Shown in pieces: positions 8,199 through 15,732 of a stretch of DNA of 64,000 nt. The stretch is from Pusillimonas sp. UBA3987. GTDB taxonomy: Bacteria > Pseudomonadota > Gammaproteobacteria > Burkholderiales > Burkholderiaceae_B. The translations under genes were made by a program, and so were the position numbers. Position 1 is the first letter of the stretch, and every line of letters starts with the position of its first letter. The notes beneath the pieces were generated by a model. That model saw only the letters and a list, made by a program, of their open reading frames with translations, was not told the origin of the DNA and made no database searches. The stretch lies in the NCBI GenBank assembly GCA_002384935.1, contig DGCD01000006.1, positions 124,001 through 188,000 on the forward strand. Direction: 5' to 3'.

Positions 8199-9623
8199 TT
8201 AACGGAACGGAAAGCCCCCGCCTCCGCCGCCACGGCCCATACCTTTCATCCCGCCCATGGCGCGCATCATTTTGCTCATGCCGCCTTTTTTCATTTGCTT
8301 CATCATCCCCTGCATCTGGTCGAACTGCGACAGCAGGCGATTCACTTCCTGAACCGACACGCCCGAACCGGCCGCAATACGGCGCTTGCGCGACGCTTTC
8401 AGCAATTCGGGCTTGGCACGTTCGTGCGGCGTCATGGAATTCAAAATGCCTTCGGTTCGGCGCATTTGTTTTTCAGCCTGTCCGCCTTGCAACTGGCTGG
8501 CAGCCGAGGCGAACTGAGCCGGCAGCTTTTCCAGCATGGAGCTCATGCTGCCCATTTTCTTCACTTGCTGAAGCTGTTCGCGAAAATCATTCAAATCGAA
8601 CTTGCTGCCCGACTTGAGTTTGCCGGCCAGCTTCTGTGCTTCGGCAACGTCGATGTTCTTCTGCGCCTGCTCAACCAGCGAAACAATATCGCCCATGCCC
8701 AGCACACGCTGCGCCATCCGTTCCGGATGAAACGGCTCCAAGCCATCAAGCTTTTCCGACACCCCGACAAACTTCAGGGGTTTGCCGGTTACATGGCGTA
8801 CCGATAACGCCGCACCGCCGCGGGCATCGCCGTCGAGCTTGGTAAGCACCACGCCGGTAAGCGGCAAGGTTTCACCAAACGCCTTGGCCACGTTTACCGC
8901 ATCCTGCCCTTGCATGGCATCCACCACGAACAGGGTTTCAATGGGCTGCAGCAAATCGTGCAATGCGCGAATCTCGCGCATCATGTCTTCATCGATGCCC
9001 AGGCGCCCGGCCGTATCAACGATAAGCACTTCATAATGATGGCGCTTGGCGTGATCCAGCGCCGCACGGGCAATGTCTTCAGGTTTCTGGTCGCCGCTGG
9101 AAGGGAAGAAATCAACCCCGGCCTGCGCCGCAACCGTTTTCAACTGGTCGATAGCGGCCGGACGATAAACGTCGGCACTGACCACCAGCACTTTTTTCTT
9201 GCCGGTTTTACGGCCCTTGGCAGTATGCCCGCCCTCGTGCAGCCACTTCGACAATTTCGCCGTGGTAGTGGTTTTACCGGAACCCTGCAGGCCGGCCATC
9301 AGAATAATGGCCGGGGGCTGCGTGGCCAGCGACAGCTCATTGGCATGTTCTTCCTGATCGCCCCCCATGAGCGCGGTCAGTTCCTTGTGAACCACCCCCA
9401 CCAGGGCCTGCCCCGGGTTCAGGCTGTCGGCCACGTCGGTACCCAAGGCTTGTTCCTTGACCCGGGCAATGAAATCGCGCACCACGGGCAAGGACACATC
9501 GGCCTCTAAGAGGGCCATGCGCACTTCACGCAGCATATCCTGGGTGTTGGCGTCGGTAAGCCGAGCCTCGCCCTTCATGGTTTTCACAACACGGGACAAC
9601 CGTTGCGTAAGATTTTCTAGCAT
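8199..9623 (-). CDS. ffh: Signal recognition particle protein Ffh
   Basis: 474 residues. The N-terminal helical bundle is followed by the G domain with GLQGSGKTTT (P loop), DTAGR (switch, G3) and TKLD (G4), then the methionine-rich M domain with a clustered MMKQMKKGGMSKMM. A Gly-rich tail ends in FPFR. Ffh with 4.5S RNA binds signal sequences as they leave the ribosome and brings them to FtsY at the membrane. The 4.5S RNA gene is not in this window. Confidence 0.97.
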   Translation of the reverse strand: MLENLTQRLSRVVKTMKGEARLTDANTQDMLREVRMALLEADVSLPVVRDFIARVKEQALGTDVADSLNPGQALVGVVHKELTALMGGDQEEHANELSLATQPPAIILMAGLQGSGKTTTTAKLSKWLHEGGHTAKGRKTGKKKVLVVSADVYRPAAIDQLKTVAAQAGVDFFPSSGDQKPEDIARAALDHAKRHHYEVLIVDTAGRLGIDEDMMREIRALHDLLQPIETLFVVDAMQGQDAVNVAKAFGETLPLTGVVLTKLDGDARGGAALSVRHVTGKPLKFVGVSEKLDGLEPFHPERMAQRVLGMGDIVSLVEQAQKNIDVAEAQKLAGKLKSGSKFDLNDFREQLQQVKKMGSMSSMLEKLPAQFASAASQLQGGQAEKQMRRTEGILNSMTPHERAKPELLKASRKRRIAAGSGVSVQEVNRLLSQFDQMQGMMKQMKKGGMSKMMRAMGGMKGMGRGGGGGGFPFR

Positions 9624-9701
9624 GACAATGATTTCGTTAAAACTGGTTTAGTATCTGGAGATACCGTCTAAAATACCTGAGTAAAACATTAATGACCGAA
9701 T

Positions 9702-9716
9702 AAGGCATTATGCCTT
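9702..9716. promoter_or_regulatory. 15-bp perfect dyad upstream of the ypjD-like gene
   Basis: AAGGCAT-T-ATGCCTT is a perfect inverted repeat with a one-base centre in the divergent ffh/ypjD intergenic region. It is too tight for an RNA hairpin and looks like a protein-binding site; the regulator is unknown. Confidence 0.35.
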
Positions 9717-9743
9717 ACACCTTAATCCTTTACTGCGGAAAGT

Positions 9744-10586
9744 ATGTCTGAAGGCATTGTATTGCACTCGTTGGCCGCGTTAGCCTACGCCCTGTTGGCT
9801 TTGGGGCTTTGGCGCTCGCTTGCACAAGGCCAGAACACACTAAAAATGGGCATGATCGGCCGGGTTGGCTTGCTGGGCGCCCTGGCGCTTCACGGCGCCG
9901 CCCTGTACCAGTCGGTGCTGCCGCCCAACGGGCTTTACCTGGGCTGGGCGCTGGCCCTGTCGGCCGCCATATGGCTGGGCATGCTTATATTCTGGCTTGA
10001 GAGCTTCATCATCAATATTGATGGGCTACTGCTTATTCTACTCCCGGCCAGCGTCGTTGCCACCCTGCTGGCAGCGCTTTTCCCGTGGGGCCACCTGGTG
10101 GCGCATGCCAACAGCGAACTGCTGCGCGTTCACCTGCTTATTGCCCTGATGGCCTATGGCCTGGTAACGGTAGCCGCACTGCAGGCCATTCTAATGGCCA
10201 TGCTGCACGGTTATTTGCACCGTCCGGTTGAGCAGGCCGAAAAAAGTTCGCTGGTGGCGCACGCGCTCGATTGCATGCCGCCGTTGCTGGTTCAGGAAAG
10301 ACTGCTGTTCCGGCTGATCTGGATCAGCTTCATGGCACTGACTTTAACCCTGATTACCGGTTCCATGGTTTCACTGAGCTTGTTGGGCACCCTGGTGCCC
10401 ATCGACCACAAAACCATTTTTACCGTGTTGTCGTGGCTGACTTTTGCGGTTTTGCTGCTGGGGCGCTACGCCCGGGGCTGGCGCGGCCGCCAGGCCCTGC
10501 GCTGGACACTGGCCGGGTTTGCTTTCGTGGTGCTTGCCTACACAGGCAGCCGCTTCGTAATCGACGTTATTTTGCATAGAGGTTGA
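9744..10586 (+). CDS. CcsA/YpjD-type cytochrome c assembly membrane protein
   Basis: 280 residues with eight hydrophobic segments, matching the inner-membrane protein YpjD group of the CcmC/CcsA/HemX superfamily. A histidine lies in AHANSELLRVH, in the region where this family binds haem. The classical WWD motif is not obvious, so a direct role in cytochrome c maturation is uncertain. Its place between ffh and ampD is a frequent arrangement in Burkholderiales. The stop is two bases before the next start. Confidence 0.8.
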   Translation: MSEGIVLHSLAALAYALLALGLWRSLAQGQNTLKMGMIGRVGLLGALALHGAALYQSVLPPNGLYLGWALALSAAIWLGMLIFWLESFIINIDGLLLILLPASVVATLLAALFPWGHLVAHANSELLRVHLLIALMAYGLVTVAALQAILMAMLHGYLHRPVEQAEKSSLVAHALDCMPPLLVQERLLFRLIWISFMALTLTLITGSMVSLSLLGTLVPIDHKTIFTVLSWLTFAVLLLGRYARGWRGRQALRWTLAGFAFVVLAYTGSRFVIDVILHRG

Positions 10587-10587
10587 A

Positions 10588-10866
10588 TTGGGTAAACTGA
10601 TATTCTGGATTCTTCTCATTCTGGCCGGGCTCGTGGCCGTGCGCCTTATTGCCCGCCACAATGAACGCCAAAACGCGCCCCGGCAGGCGCCCAAAAACCA
10701 GCCGGGCAAAGCGGCCAAACAGAAGCAATCGCTTGAGGCCGAAGAACCCGAAGCCATGGTGCGCTGCGCCCACTGCGGCATTCACATGCCTCGTTCTGAA
10801 GCTGTGTTGTCTGATGGGAAAACCTGGTGCAGCCCGGAACACGCCAAACTGGGAGTACGCCAATGA
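10588..10866 (+). CDS. PP0621-family small protein with zinc-ribbon-like C terminus
   Basis: 92 residues from a TTG start two bases after the previous stop. One N-terminal membrane helix (about residues 3-22) is followed by a charged linker and a C-terminal segment with CAHCGIH and a later CSPEH, a CxxC/C-H set that probably binds zinc. The family is conserved between the YpjD-like gene and ampD in many betaproteobacteria and pseudomonads. Its function is unknown. The stop overlaps the ampD start (ATGA). Confidence 0.75.
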   Translation: MGKLIFWILLILAGLVAVRLIARHNERQNAPRQAPKNQPGKAAKQKQSLEAEEPEAMVRCAHCGIHMPRSEAVLSDGKTWCSPEHAKLGVRQ

Positions 10867-11444
10867 TGGGACTCATGCTAGACCGACACGGCTGGCTGAA
10901 ACCCCATGGGCAAGTGCAATGCTGCCCTTCGCCCAACTACGACAAGCGCCCTGCGGGGGTTGACCCCACCCTGCTGGTGCTGCATAACATTAGCCTGCCG
11001 CCCGGCCAGTTCGGCAAAAAGCATATCGTGGATTTTTTCCTGAACCGGCTCAATTGCAACCAACACCCCTGGTTCGAAAACATCCGCAACCTGAAGGTAT
11101 CGGCCCACTTTTTAATTGACCGCGAAGGCACCATTACCCAGTTTGTTTCAACACAGCACCGGGCCTGGCATGCGGGGGTGTCATCCTTCAATGGCCGCCA
11201 AAAGTGCAATGACTTTTCCATTGGCATTGAATTGGAAGGCACCGACACCCAGCCCTACACCGACGAACAATATTACGCCCTGAAACGGCTTACCCAGGTG
11301 ATACGTGCACGCCACACCCTGAAGGCGGTACGGGGCCACGAACACATTGCCCCAGGCCGGAAAACCGACCCGGGGCGTGCATTCAAATGGCGCCGCTATG
11401 CGCGCGAAGGGCAATGGCTTTTACGCCAATTGCCCCAGGCCTGA
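10863..11444 (+). CDS. ampD: 1,6-anhydro-N-acetylmuramyl-L-alanine amidase
   Basis: 193 residues from the ATG that overlaps the PP0621 stop. AmpD is the cytosolic zinc amidase that cuts the peptide from recycled anhydro-muropeptides and thereby keeps AmpR-type beta-lactamase induction low. Visible zinc and catalytic residues include the first His in VLHNISLP, the HRAWHAG segment, the SIGIELEG core, and GHEHIAPGRKTDPG with the His and Asp ligands. No signal peptide is present, which separates it from periplasmic AmiD. Confidence 0.93.
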   Translation: MMGLMLDRHGWLKPHGQVQCCPSPNYDKRPAGVDPTLLVLHNISLPPGQFGKKHIVDFFLNRLNCNQHPWFENIRNLKVSAHFLIDREGTITQFVSTQHRAWHAGVSSFNGRQKCNDFSIGIELEGTDTQPYTDEQYYALKRLTQVIRARHTLKAVRGHEHIAPGRKTDPGRAFKWRRYAREGQWLLRQLPQA

Positions 11445-11454
11445 TACAGCTGAA

Positions 11455-13365
11455 TCAGCCTTTCAGCAGCAACGCATTCAGCCGCTTCACAAAGCCGGCG
11501 GCATCTTTCAAATGGGCACCTTCAGCCAGCATGGCCTGATCCAGCAACACCTGCGCCCAGTCGCCGAAGTCGTCGTCAGATGCGTCTTTCACCCGGCCCA
11601 GCAACGGATGCTCCGGGTTGATTTCCAGAATCGGCTTCACTTCGGGCGCTTCCTGGCCGGCCGCCTGCAACATGCGCAGGATATGCGGGCTGAGCTCGTT
11701 GGAATCCACCACCACGCATGCCGGTGAATCCACCAAACGTGCTGTGGCACGCACTTCCTTCACTTTGCCGTCCAGCGCCTTTTGCAAACGCTCGATCAAA
11801 GGCTTGCTTTGCTCGGCCACTTCCTCCTGGCGCTTTTTCTCGTCTTCATCGGCCAACTGTTCAAGGTCTAGCCCACCCTTGGCAATGGACACCAGCGACT
11901 TGCCCTCGAATTCACGCAGGAAAGACAACATCCACTCGTCGACCCGGTCGGACATCAAGATGACCTCAATACCCTTCTTGCGGAAGATTTCCAGGTGCGG
12001 GCTATTCGACGCCGCTGCATGCGACTCGGCCGTGACATAGTAGATTTTGTCTTGCCCTTCCTTCATGCGCGACACGTAATCGGCCAGCGACACGGTTTGG
12101 TTGGCCGAGTTTTCGTGCGTGGACGCAAAACGCAGCAGCTTGGCAATGCGTTCCTGGTTTGCAACGTCTTCACCCGCACCCTCTTTCAACACCTGGCCGA
12201 ACTGCTCCCAGAACGCTTTGTAATCGTCGGGCTTGTTTTCAGCCATGTCTTCCAGCAGCATCAGAATGCGCTTGGTTGACCCTTCGCGAATGGAGCGTAC
12301 ATCGCGGCTTTCCTGCAGAATTTCACGCGACACATTCAGCGGCAAATCGGCCGAATCGATAACCCCGCGCACAAAGCGCAGGTAGGTGGGCAAAAGCTGG
12401 TCGGCGTCGTCCATAATGAACACGCGCTTCACATACAGCTTCACACCCCTGCGGCCATCGCGGTCCCACAGGTCGAACGGCGCGCGCTTGGGCACGAACA
12501 GCAACTGCGTGTACTCGCTGCGCCCTTCCACCCGGTTGTGTGTCCAGGCCAGCGGGTCTTCAAAATCGTGCGAAACGTGCTTGTAGAACTCTTTGTACTG
12601 CTCGTCGGTAATCTCATTCTTGGCGCGCGTCCACAACGCATTGGCCTGATTCACCGTTTCCCATTCCGTGGTTTTCACCTGGGCCGACTTTTCTTCGCTC
12701 CACTCTTCCTTGAGCATTTGAATCGGCAACGAGATGTGGTCGGAATAACGGCGCAGAATCTCGCGCAACTTCCAGCCACTTAGGAACTCGTCTTCCTCTT
12801 CACGCAAATGCAGGGTTACCGACGTACCGCGATCGGCCTTTTCCACCTGGGTGACGGAAAACTCGCCCTGGCCGTCGGATTCCCACAGCACGGCCTCGGT
12901 TTCAGGCGCATCGGCCCGGCGGCTAAGCACCGACACCTTGTCGGCCACAATAAAGGAAGAATAAAAACCCACCCCGAACTGACCGATAAGGTTGGCGTCT
13001 TTCTGCTTGTCGCCCGTTAACTGGGAGAAAAACTCTTTCGTGCCTGAACGGGCAATGGTGCCCAGGTTCTGCACCGCATCTTCGCGCGACAACCCAATGC
13101 CGTTGTCGGAAATAGTGACCGTGCGCTTGTCGGCGCCGTACTCCACGCGAATGCGCAAATCGGCATCGCCCTGCATCAATTCAGGGTTGTCGATTGCCTG
13201 GAAACGCAGCTTGTCGCAGGCGTCGGACGCGTTCGAGACCAGCTCGCGCAGGAAAATTTCCTTGTTGCTGTACAGGGAGTGAATCATCAGGTGAAGCAAC
13301 TGTTTTACTTCAGCCTGAAAGCCCAGGGTTTCGGAAGGCGCAGTATTCGAATCGGTTTGCGTCAT
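11455..13365 (-). CDS. htpG: Molecular chaperone HtpG (Hsp90)
   Basis: 636 residues from the ATG at 13365; an in-frame ATG four codons upstream (13377) is possible, and neither has a strong ribosome binding site. The GHKL ATPase fold is clear: FLRELVSNASDA, DNGIGL, GTIARSGT and GQFGVGFYS. The middle domain has the catalytic-loop region NVSREILQESR, and the C-terminal dimerisation domain follows. HtpG is a cytosolic ATP-dependent chaperone. It converges on ampD. Confidence 0.97.
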   Translation of the reverse strand: MTQTDSNTAPSETLGFQAEVKQLLHLMIHSLYSNKEIFLRELVSNASDACDKLRFQAIDNPELMQGDADLRIRVEYGADKRTVTISDNGIGLSREDAVQNLGTIARSGTKEFFSQLTGDKQKDANLIGQFGVGFYSSFIVADKVSVLSRRADAPETEAVLWESDGQGEFSVTQVEKADRGTSVTLHLREEEDEFLSGWKLREILRRYSDHISLPIQMLKEEWSEEKSAQVKTTEWETVNQANALWTRAKNEITDEQYKEFYKHVSHDFEDPLAWTHNRVEGRSEYTQLLFVPKRAPFDLWDRDGRRGVKLYVKRVFIMDDADQLLPTYLRFVRGVIDSADLPLNVSREILQESRDVRSIREGSTKRILMLLEDMAENKPDDYKAFWEQFGQVLKEGAGEDVANQERIAKLLRFASTHENSANQTVSLADYVSRMKEGQDKIYYVTAESHAAASNSPHLEIFRKKGIEVILMSDRVDEWMLSFLREFEGKSLVSIAKGGLDLEQLADEDEKKRQEEVAEQSKPLIERLQKALDGKVKEVRATARLVDSPACVVVDSNELSPHILRMLQAAGQEAPEVKPILEINPEHPLLGRVKDASDDDFGDWAQVLLDQAMLAEGAHLKDAAGFVKRLNALLLKG

Positions 13366-13577
13366 TTTTTGCCACATTTGGTTGGTTAGTGAAAAAGGCG
13401 CACGCGACTACACGCGAGGCCGCCATCGCATGGAAGGGTAAGTGGGGGTGGTTGGGGGAAATTCAATAGGGGTAAATGGGGGTGTTAATGGGCTGTGTGC
13501 AAAGTTTTCGCAGAACACGTATAATTTTGCCTTTCTTGCCACGGTATGTACTCTTCATACCGACCCACTTCGAATAT

Positions 13578-13662
13578 GCCCGGGTGGTGAAATTGGTAGA
13601 CGCAGGGGACTCAAAATCCCCCGCCGCAAGGCGTGCCGGTTCGATTCCGGCCCCGGGCACCA
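13578..13662 (+). tRNA. tRNA-Leu(CAA)
   Basis: 85 bases with encoded CCA, the long variable arm of class II tRNAs, acceptor arm GCCCGGG/CCCGGGC, T arm GCCGGTTCGATTCCGGC and anticodon loop CTCAAAA (CAA). Leucine tRNA genes are common integration sites, and the accessory island begins directly downstream. No copy of the tRNA 3' end was seen at the other side of the island. Confidence 0.96.
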
Positions 13663-13673
13663 TTGTTAGTCTC

Positions 13674-13753
13674 GGCTCTACCCCATAAGCGGAGGCTCTA
13701 CCCCATAAGCGGAGGCTCTACCCCATAAGCGGAGGCTCTACCCCATAAACGGG
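13674..13753 (+). repeat. Four tandem 20-bp repeats next to tRNA-Leu
   Basis: Three identical copies of GGCTCTACCCCATAAGCGGA are followed by a fourth that ends AAACGGG. The start GGCTCTA resembles the terminal inverted repeats of ISL3-family elements (which commonly begin GGCTCT), and an ISL3 transposase remnant lies 15 bases further on. The array may therefore be amplified copies of an IS end. There are no spacers, so it is not a CRISPR array. Confidence 0.85.
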
Positions 13754-13767
13754 GGATCCAGCATTCA

Positions 13768-14181
13768 CTAGACACGGTTAGTCACACCGTTCCAACCGCA
13801 CTGGGCTAAGACCCTCATGCGGTAATTCTCAAAGTTTCTAAATCCATACGCACGGCGTGAGAGCATCTCCATTTTAGTGTGGAAGCCCTCGGTGATGCCA
13901 TTGGATTTGGTGAAGCGCCACATTCTCACGATTGGCTCCAGCCACGATCTGAACGTTTGGGCCAATGCACGGGCCGGACTTTGCTCAAACTGCTCAATCA
14001 AGGTCAGAAACTGAGGCATCATTTTCTGGGCCCGCTTTCTGTTCAGACTTTTCATCACCAAGAATCCATTTAATTGCTGCTTGGCAAAGTACAGCCACAT
14101 GCGCACAATCGGTTCAAGCCATGATCTGAGCGTTTGAGGGCTGTTCATATCGGGGGATACGCATTCAGGCTCTAAGCGCAC
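13768..14181 (-). pseudogene. ISL3-family transposase remnant, chimeric
   Basis: 137 codons corresponding to the C-terminal end of an ISL3 DDE transposase: WRFTKSNGITEGFHTKMEML and RRAYGFRNFENYRMRV are characteristic. The phrase RSWLEPIVRMW occurs twice, once in place and once just before the segment LYFAKQQL. The two DNA copies differ at several positions, so they look like two related elements joined at RMW rather than a fresh duplication. The catalytic N-terminal part is missing, so it cannot act. Another GGCTCTA occurs at 14168, perhaps a second degenerate IS end. Confidence 0.8.
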
Positions 14182-14205
14182 TCCGCGATTCCTGGTTCAG
14201 CTCAG

Positions 14206-14235
14206 TTGCACCAACATAACCATGATCATTATAAT
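14206..14235 (+). promoter_or_regulatory. Sigma-70 promoter of the BREX operon
   Basis: TTGCAC at 14206-14211 and a perfect TATAAT at 14230-14235 are 18 bases apart and lead into brxR, about 100 bases downstream. No other promoter of this quality is visible between the IS remnant and the operon. Confidence 0.65.
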
Positions 14236-14266
14236 CACCATTCAGGATCACCATGTATGTAATGGT
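14234..14266. promoter_or_regulatory. Candidate BrxR operator
   Basis: ATCACCAT occurs twice as a direct repeat (14234-14241 and 14247-14254), and the second copy also forms an inverted repeat ACCAT-N7-ATGGT (14250-14266). The block begins in the -10 box and covers the likely transcription start, a position suited to autorepression by the WYL regulator encoded next. Confidence 0.45.
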
Positions 14267-14334
14267 CTGATGCTCGCACGTATCATATACTTCCTGAAAC
14301 AATCACGCCCCCGATTCCGGCACGAGTCCCAGAA

Positions 14335-15246
14335 ATGTCCAACAAACAGCTTGACGACCTTACCCAGCCACAGCGCAACCGCCTTGCCTTTGTAGAACTG
14401 CGGGTACGCTTCATTGGGGATATCCGCCGCCAGGATCTGGTATCGCGCTTCGGCATCCAGTCGGCCGCTGCCACGCGGGATCTGGCGATCTACAAGGAAC
14501 TGGCGCCAGGCAATATTGACTACGACACCAAAGCCAAGTACTACGTGCTCGGCGAGCACTTCAAACCCGTTTTTGACTTCCAGCCCGAGCGGGTCCTGGC
14601 TTGGTTGACCCAAGGGTTTGGGGACGGCGAACCATCCCGGCTGAGAGCGTGGGTAGCCAGTGAGATCCCATCCAGGCTCACGCATCCGGATCTGGACGTA
14701 CTGGCCGCCGTCACCCGGGCCATTCACCAGGAGCGGCCCCTGGCCATCGAATATCACTCCATTTCCAGCGGTCGCACCCAGCGCGAAATCGTGCCTTTTG
14801 CTCTGATCGACAATGGGCTGCGCTGGCACGTCCGCGCCTTTGATCGCAAAACCCAGGAGTTCAGGGATTTCGGGATTACACGGATAAAGCGCCCCGCGGC
14901 CCCACGGGATACCAGCGTGCAACCCCACGAGCGCAGCGACCAGGATATCCAGTGGACCCGCATCGTGGAGCTGGAACTGGTTCCGCATCCAGCACAGCTG
15001 CGCCCTGAGATCACCAAAATGGATTACGGCATGGATGACGGCAGTCTGCGCATGAAGCTGCGAGCTGCCACGGCGGGCTACATCCTGCGCAAATGGAGCG
15101 TCGATTGTTCCCCGGATCACAGTCTGCGGGGGCCTGAGTATCGCCTGTGGTTGAAAGACCACCTGGCCATTTATGGCGTCAAGAGCGCTTTGCTCGCACC
15201 CGGCTACTGCTCATCGGAGCAGCAGCAAGCGGCCGAACTGGACTGA
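14335..15246 (+). CDS. brxR: WYL-domain transcriptional regulator of BREX (BrxR/CapW type)
   Basis: 303 residues. Residues about 12-60 form a winged helix (QRNRLAFVELR, then the recognition region SRFGIQSAAATRDLAIYKEL). Residues about 115-200 are the WYL domain, with IEYHSISSG and the ligand-loop region LRWHVRAFDRKTQEFRDF. The C-terminal part matches the WCX dimer region. BrxR/CapW proteins are dimeric repressors at the head of BREX and other defence loci, thought to respond to a nucleic-acid or nucleotide signal through the WYL domain. It is first in the operon, seven bases before brxF. Confidence 0.85.
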   Translation: MSNKQLDDLTQPQRNRLAFVELRVRFIGDIRRQDLVSRFGIQSAAATRDLAIYKELAPGNIDYDTKAKYYVLGEHFKPVFDFQPERVLAWLTQGFGDGEPSRLRAWVASEIPSRLTHPDLDVLAAVTRAIHQERPLAIEYHSISSGRTQREIVPFALIDNGLRWHVRAFDRKTQEFRDFGITRIKRPAAPRDTSVQPHERSDQDIQWTRIVELELVPHPAQLRPEITKMDYGMDDGSLRMKLRAATAGYILRKWSVDCSPDHSLRGPEYRLWLKDHLAIYGVKSALLAPGYCSSEQQQAAELD

Positions 15247-15253
15247 GGCCGCC

Positions 15254-15721
15254 ATGCTGGAGCAGCTCGAACAACGAATTAACGAAGTAGGTGCCTTGCA
15301 AACCAAGCTGGTCCTGCTGATTGGCCGCCCTGGTAGCGGCAAGAGTGCCTTGGTCAGTGCATTAGCAAAGCAGCACGGCATCCGTGTGATGAATGTCGGT
15401 GCCGAATTGGGCCGCCAGTTGGCCGCGATGTCTCAGCGACAGCGGGCACTCCAGGCAAATGTGGTTCTGCGGGAGCTGGCCGATGAACATGCTGAGGGCA
15501 ACCTGCTGTTGCTCGATAATCTCGAGCTGCTTTTCGACCGCTCGCTTAAGCTGGACCCGCTGGACCTGCTCAAGCGCCACGCCCATGGCCGCCGCGTAGT
15601 CGCCGTATGGCCGGGTGAGCTGCGCGAGGGCCGGCTCGTCTATGCCGAGATGGGGCATCTGGAATATCAGGACTACGGCCTGGATGGCCTGGTCCCGTTT
15701 GAAATTGAATCGTTGGGGTAA
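15254..15721 (+). CDS. brxF: BREX-3 P-loop protein BrxF
   Basis: 155 residues from the ATG at 15254, seven bases after brxR. The Walker A motif GRPGSGKS occupies residues 24-31 and a Walker-B-like LLLLDNLELLF follows at about 89. The size and place directly before the large brxC are diagnostic of type 3 BREX. BrxF is a small ATPase-like component of unknown mechanism. Confidence 0.85.
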   Translation: MLEQLEQRINEVGALQTKLVLLIGRPGSGKSALVSALAKQHGIRVMNVGAELGRQLAAMSQRQRALQANVVLRELADEHAEGNLLLLDNLELLFDRSLKLDPLDLLKRHAHGRRVVAVWPGELREGRLVYAEMGHLEYQDYGLDGLVPFEIESLG

Positions 15722-15732
15722 AGGGGAGGCAC

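Noticed and set aside
13674..13753. Tandem repeats as a CRISPR array
   Set aside because: The 20-bp units are directly adjacent with no spacers and no cas genes are nearby.
14312..14320. CGATTCCGG shared with the tRNA-Leu T arm, as a possible attachment site
   Set aside because: Nine bases is too short to distinguish from chance, and the order of flanking bases differs. No longer tRNA 3' end copy was seen near 32-35.5 kb either.
14248..15162. Open minus-strand frame of 304 codons across brxR
   Set aside because: It is antisense to a well-formed WYL regulator with a promoter and a coupled downstream gene; its translation has no recognisable motif.
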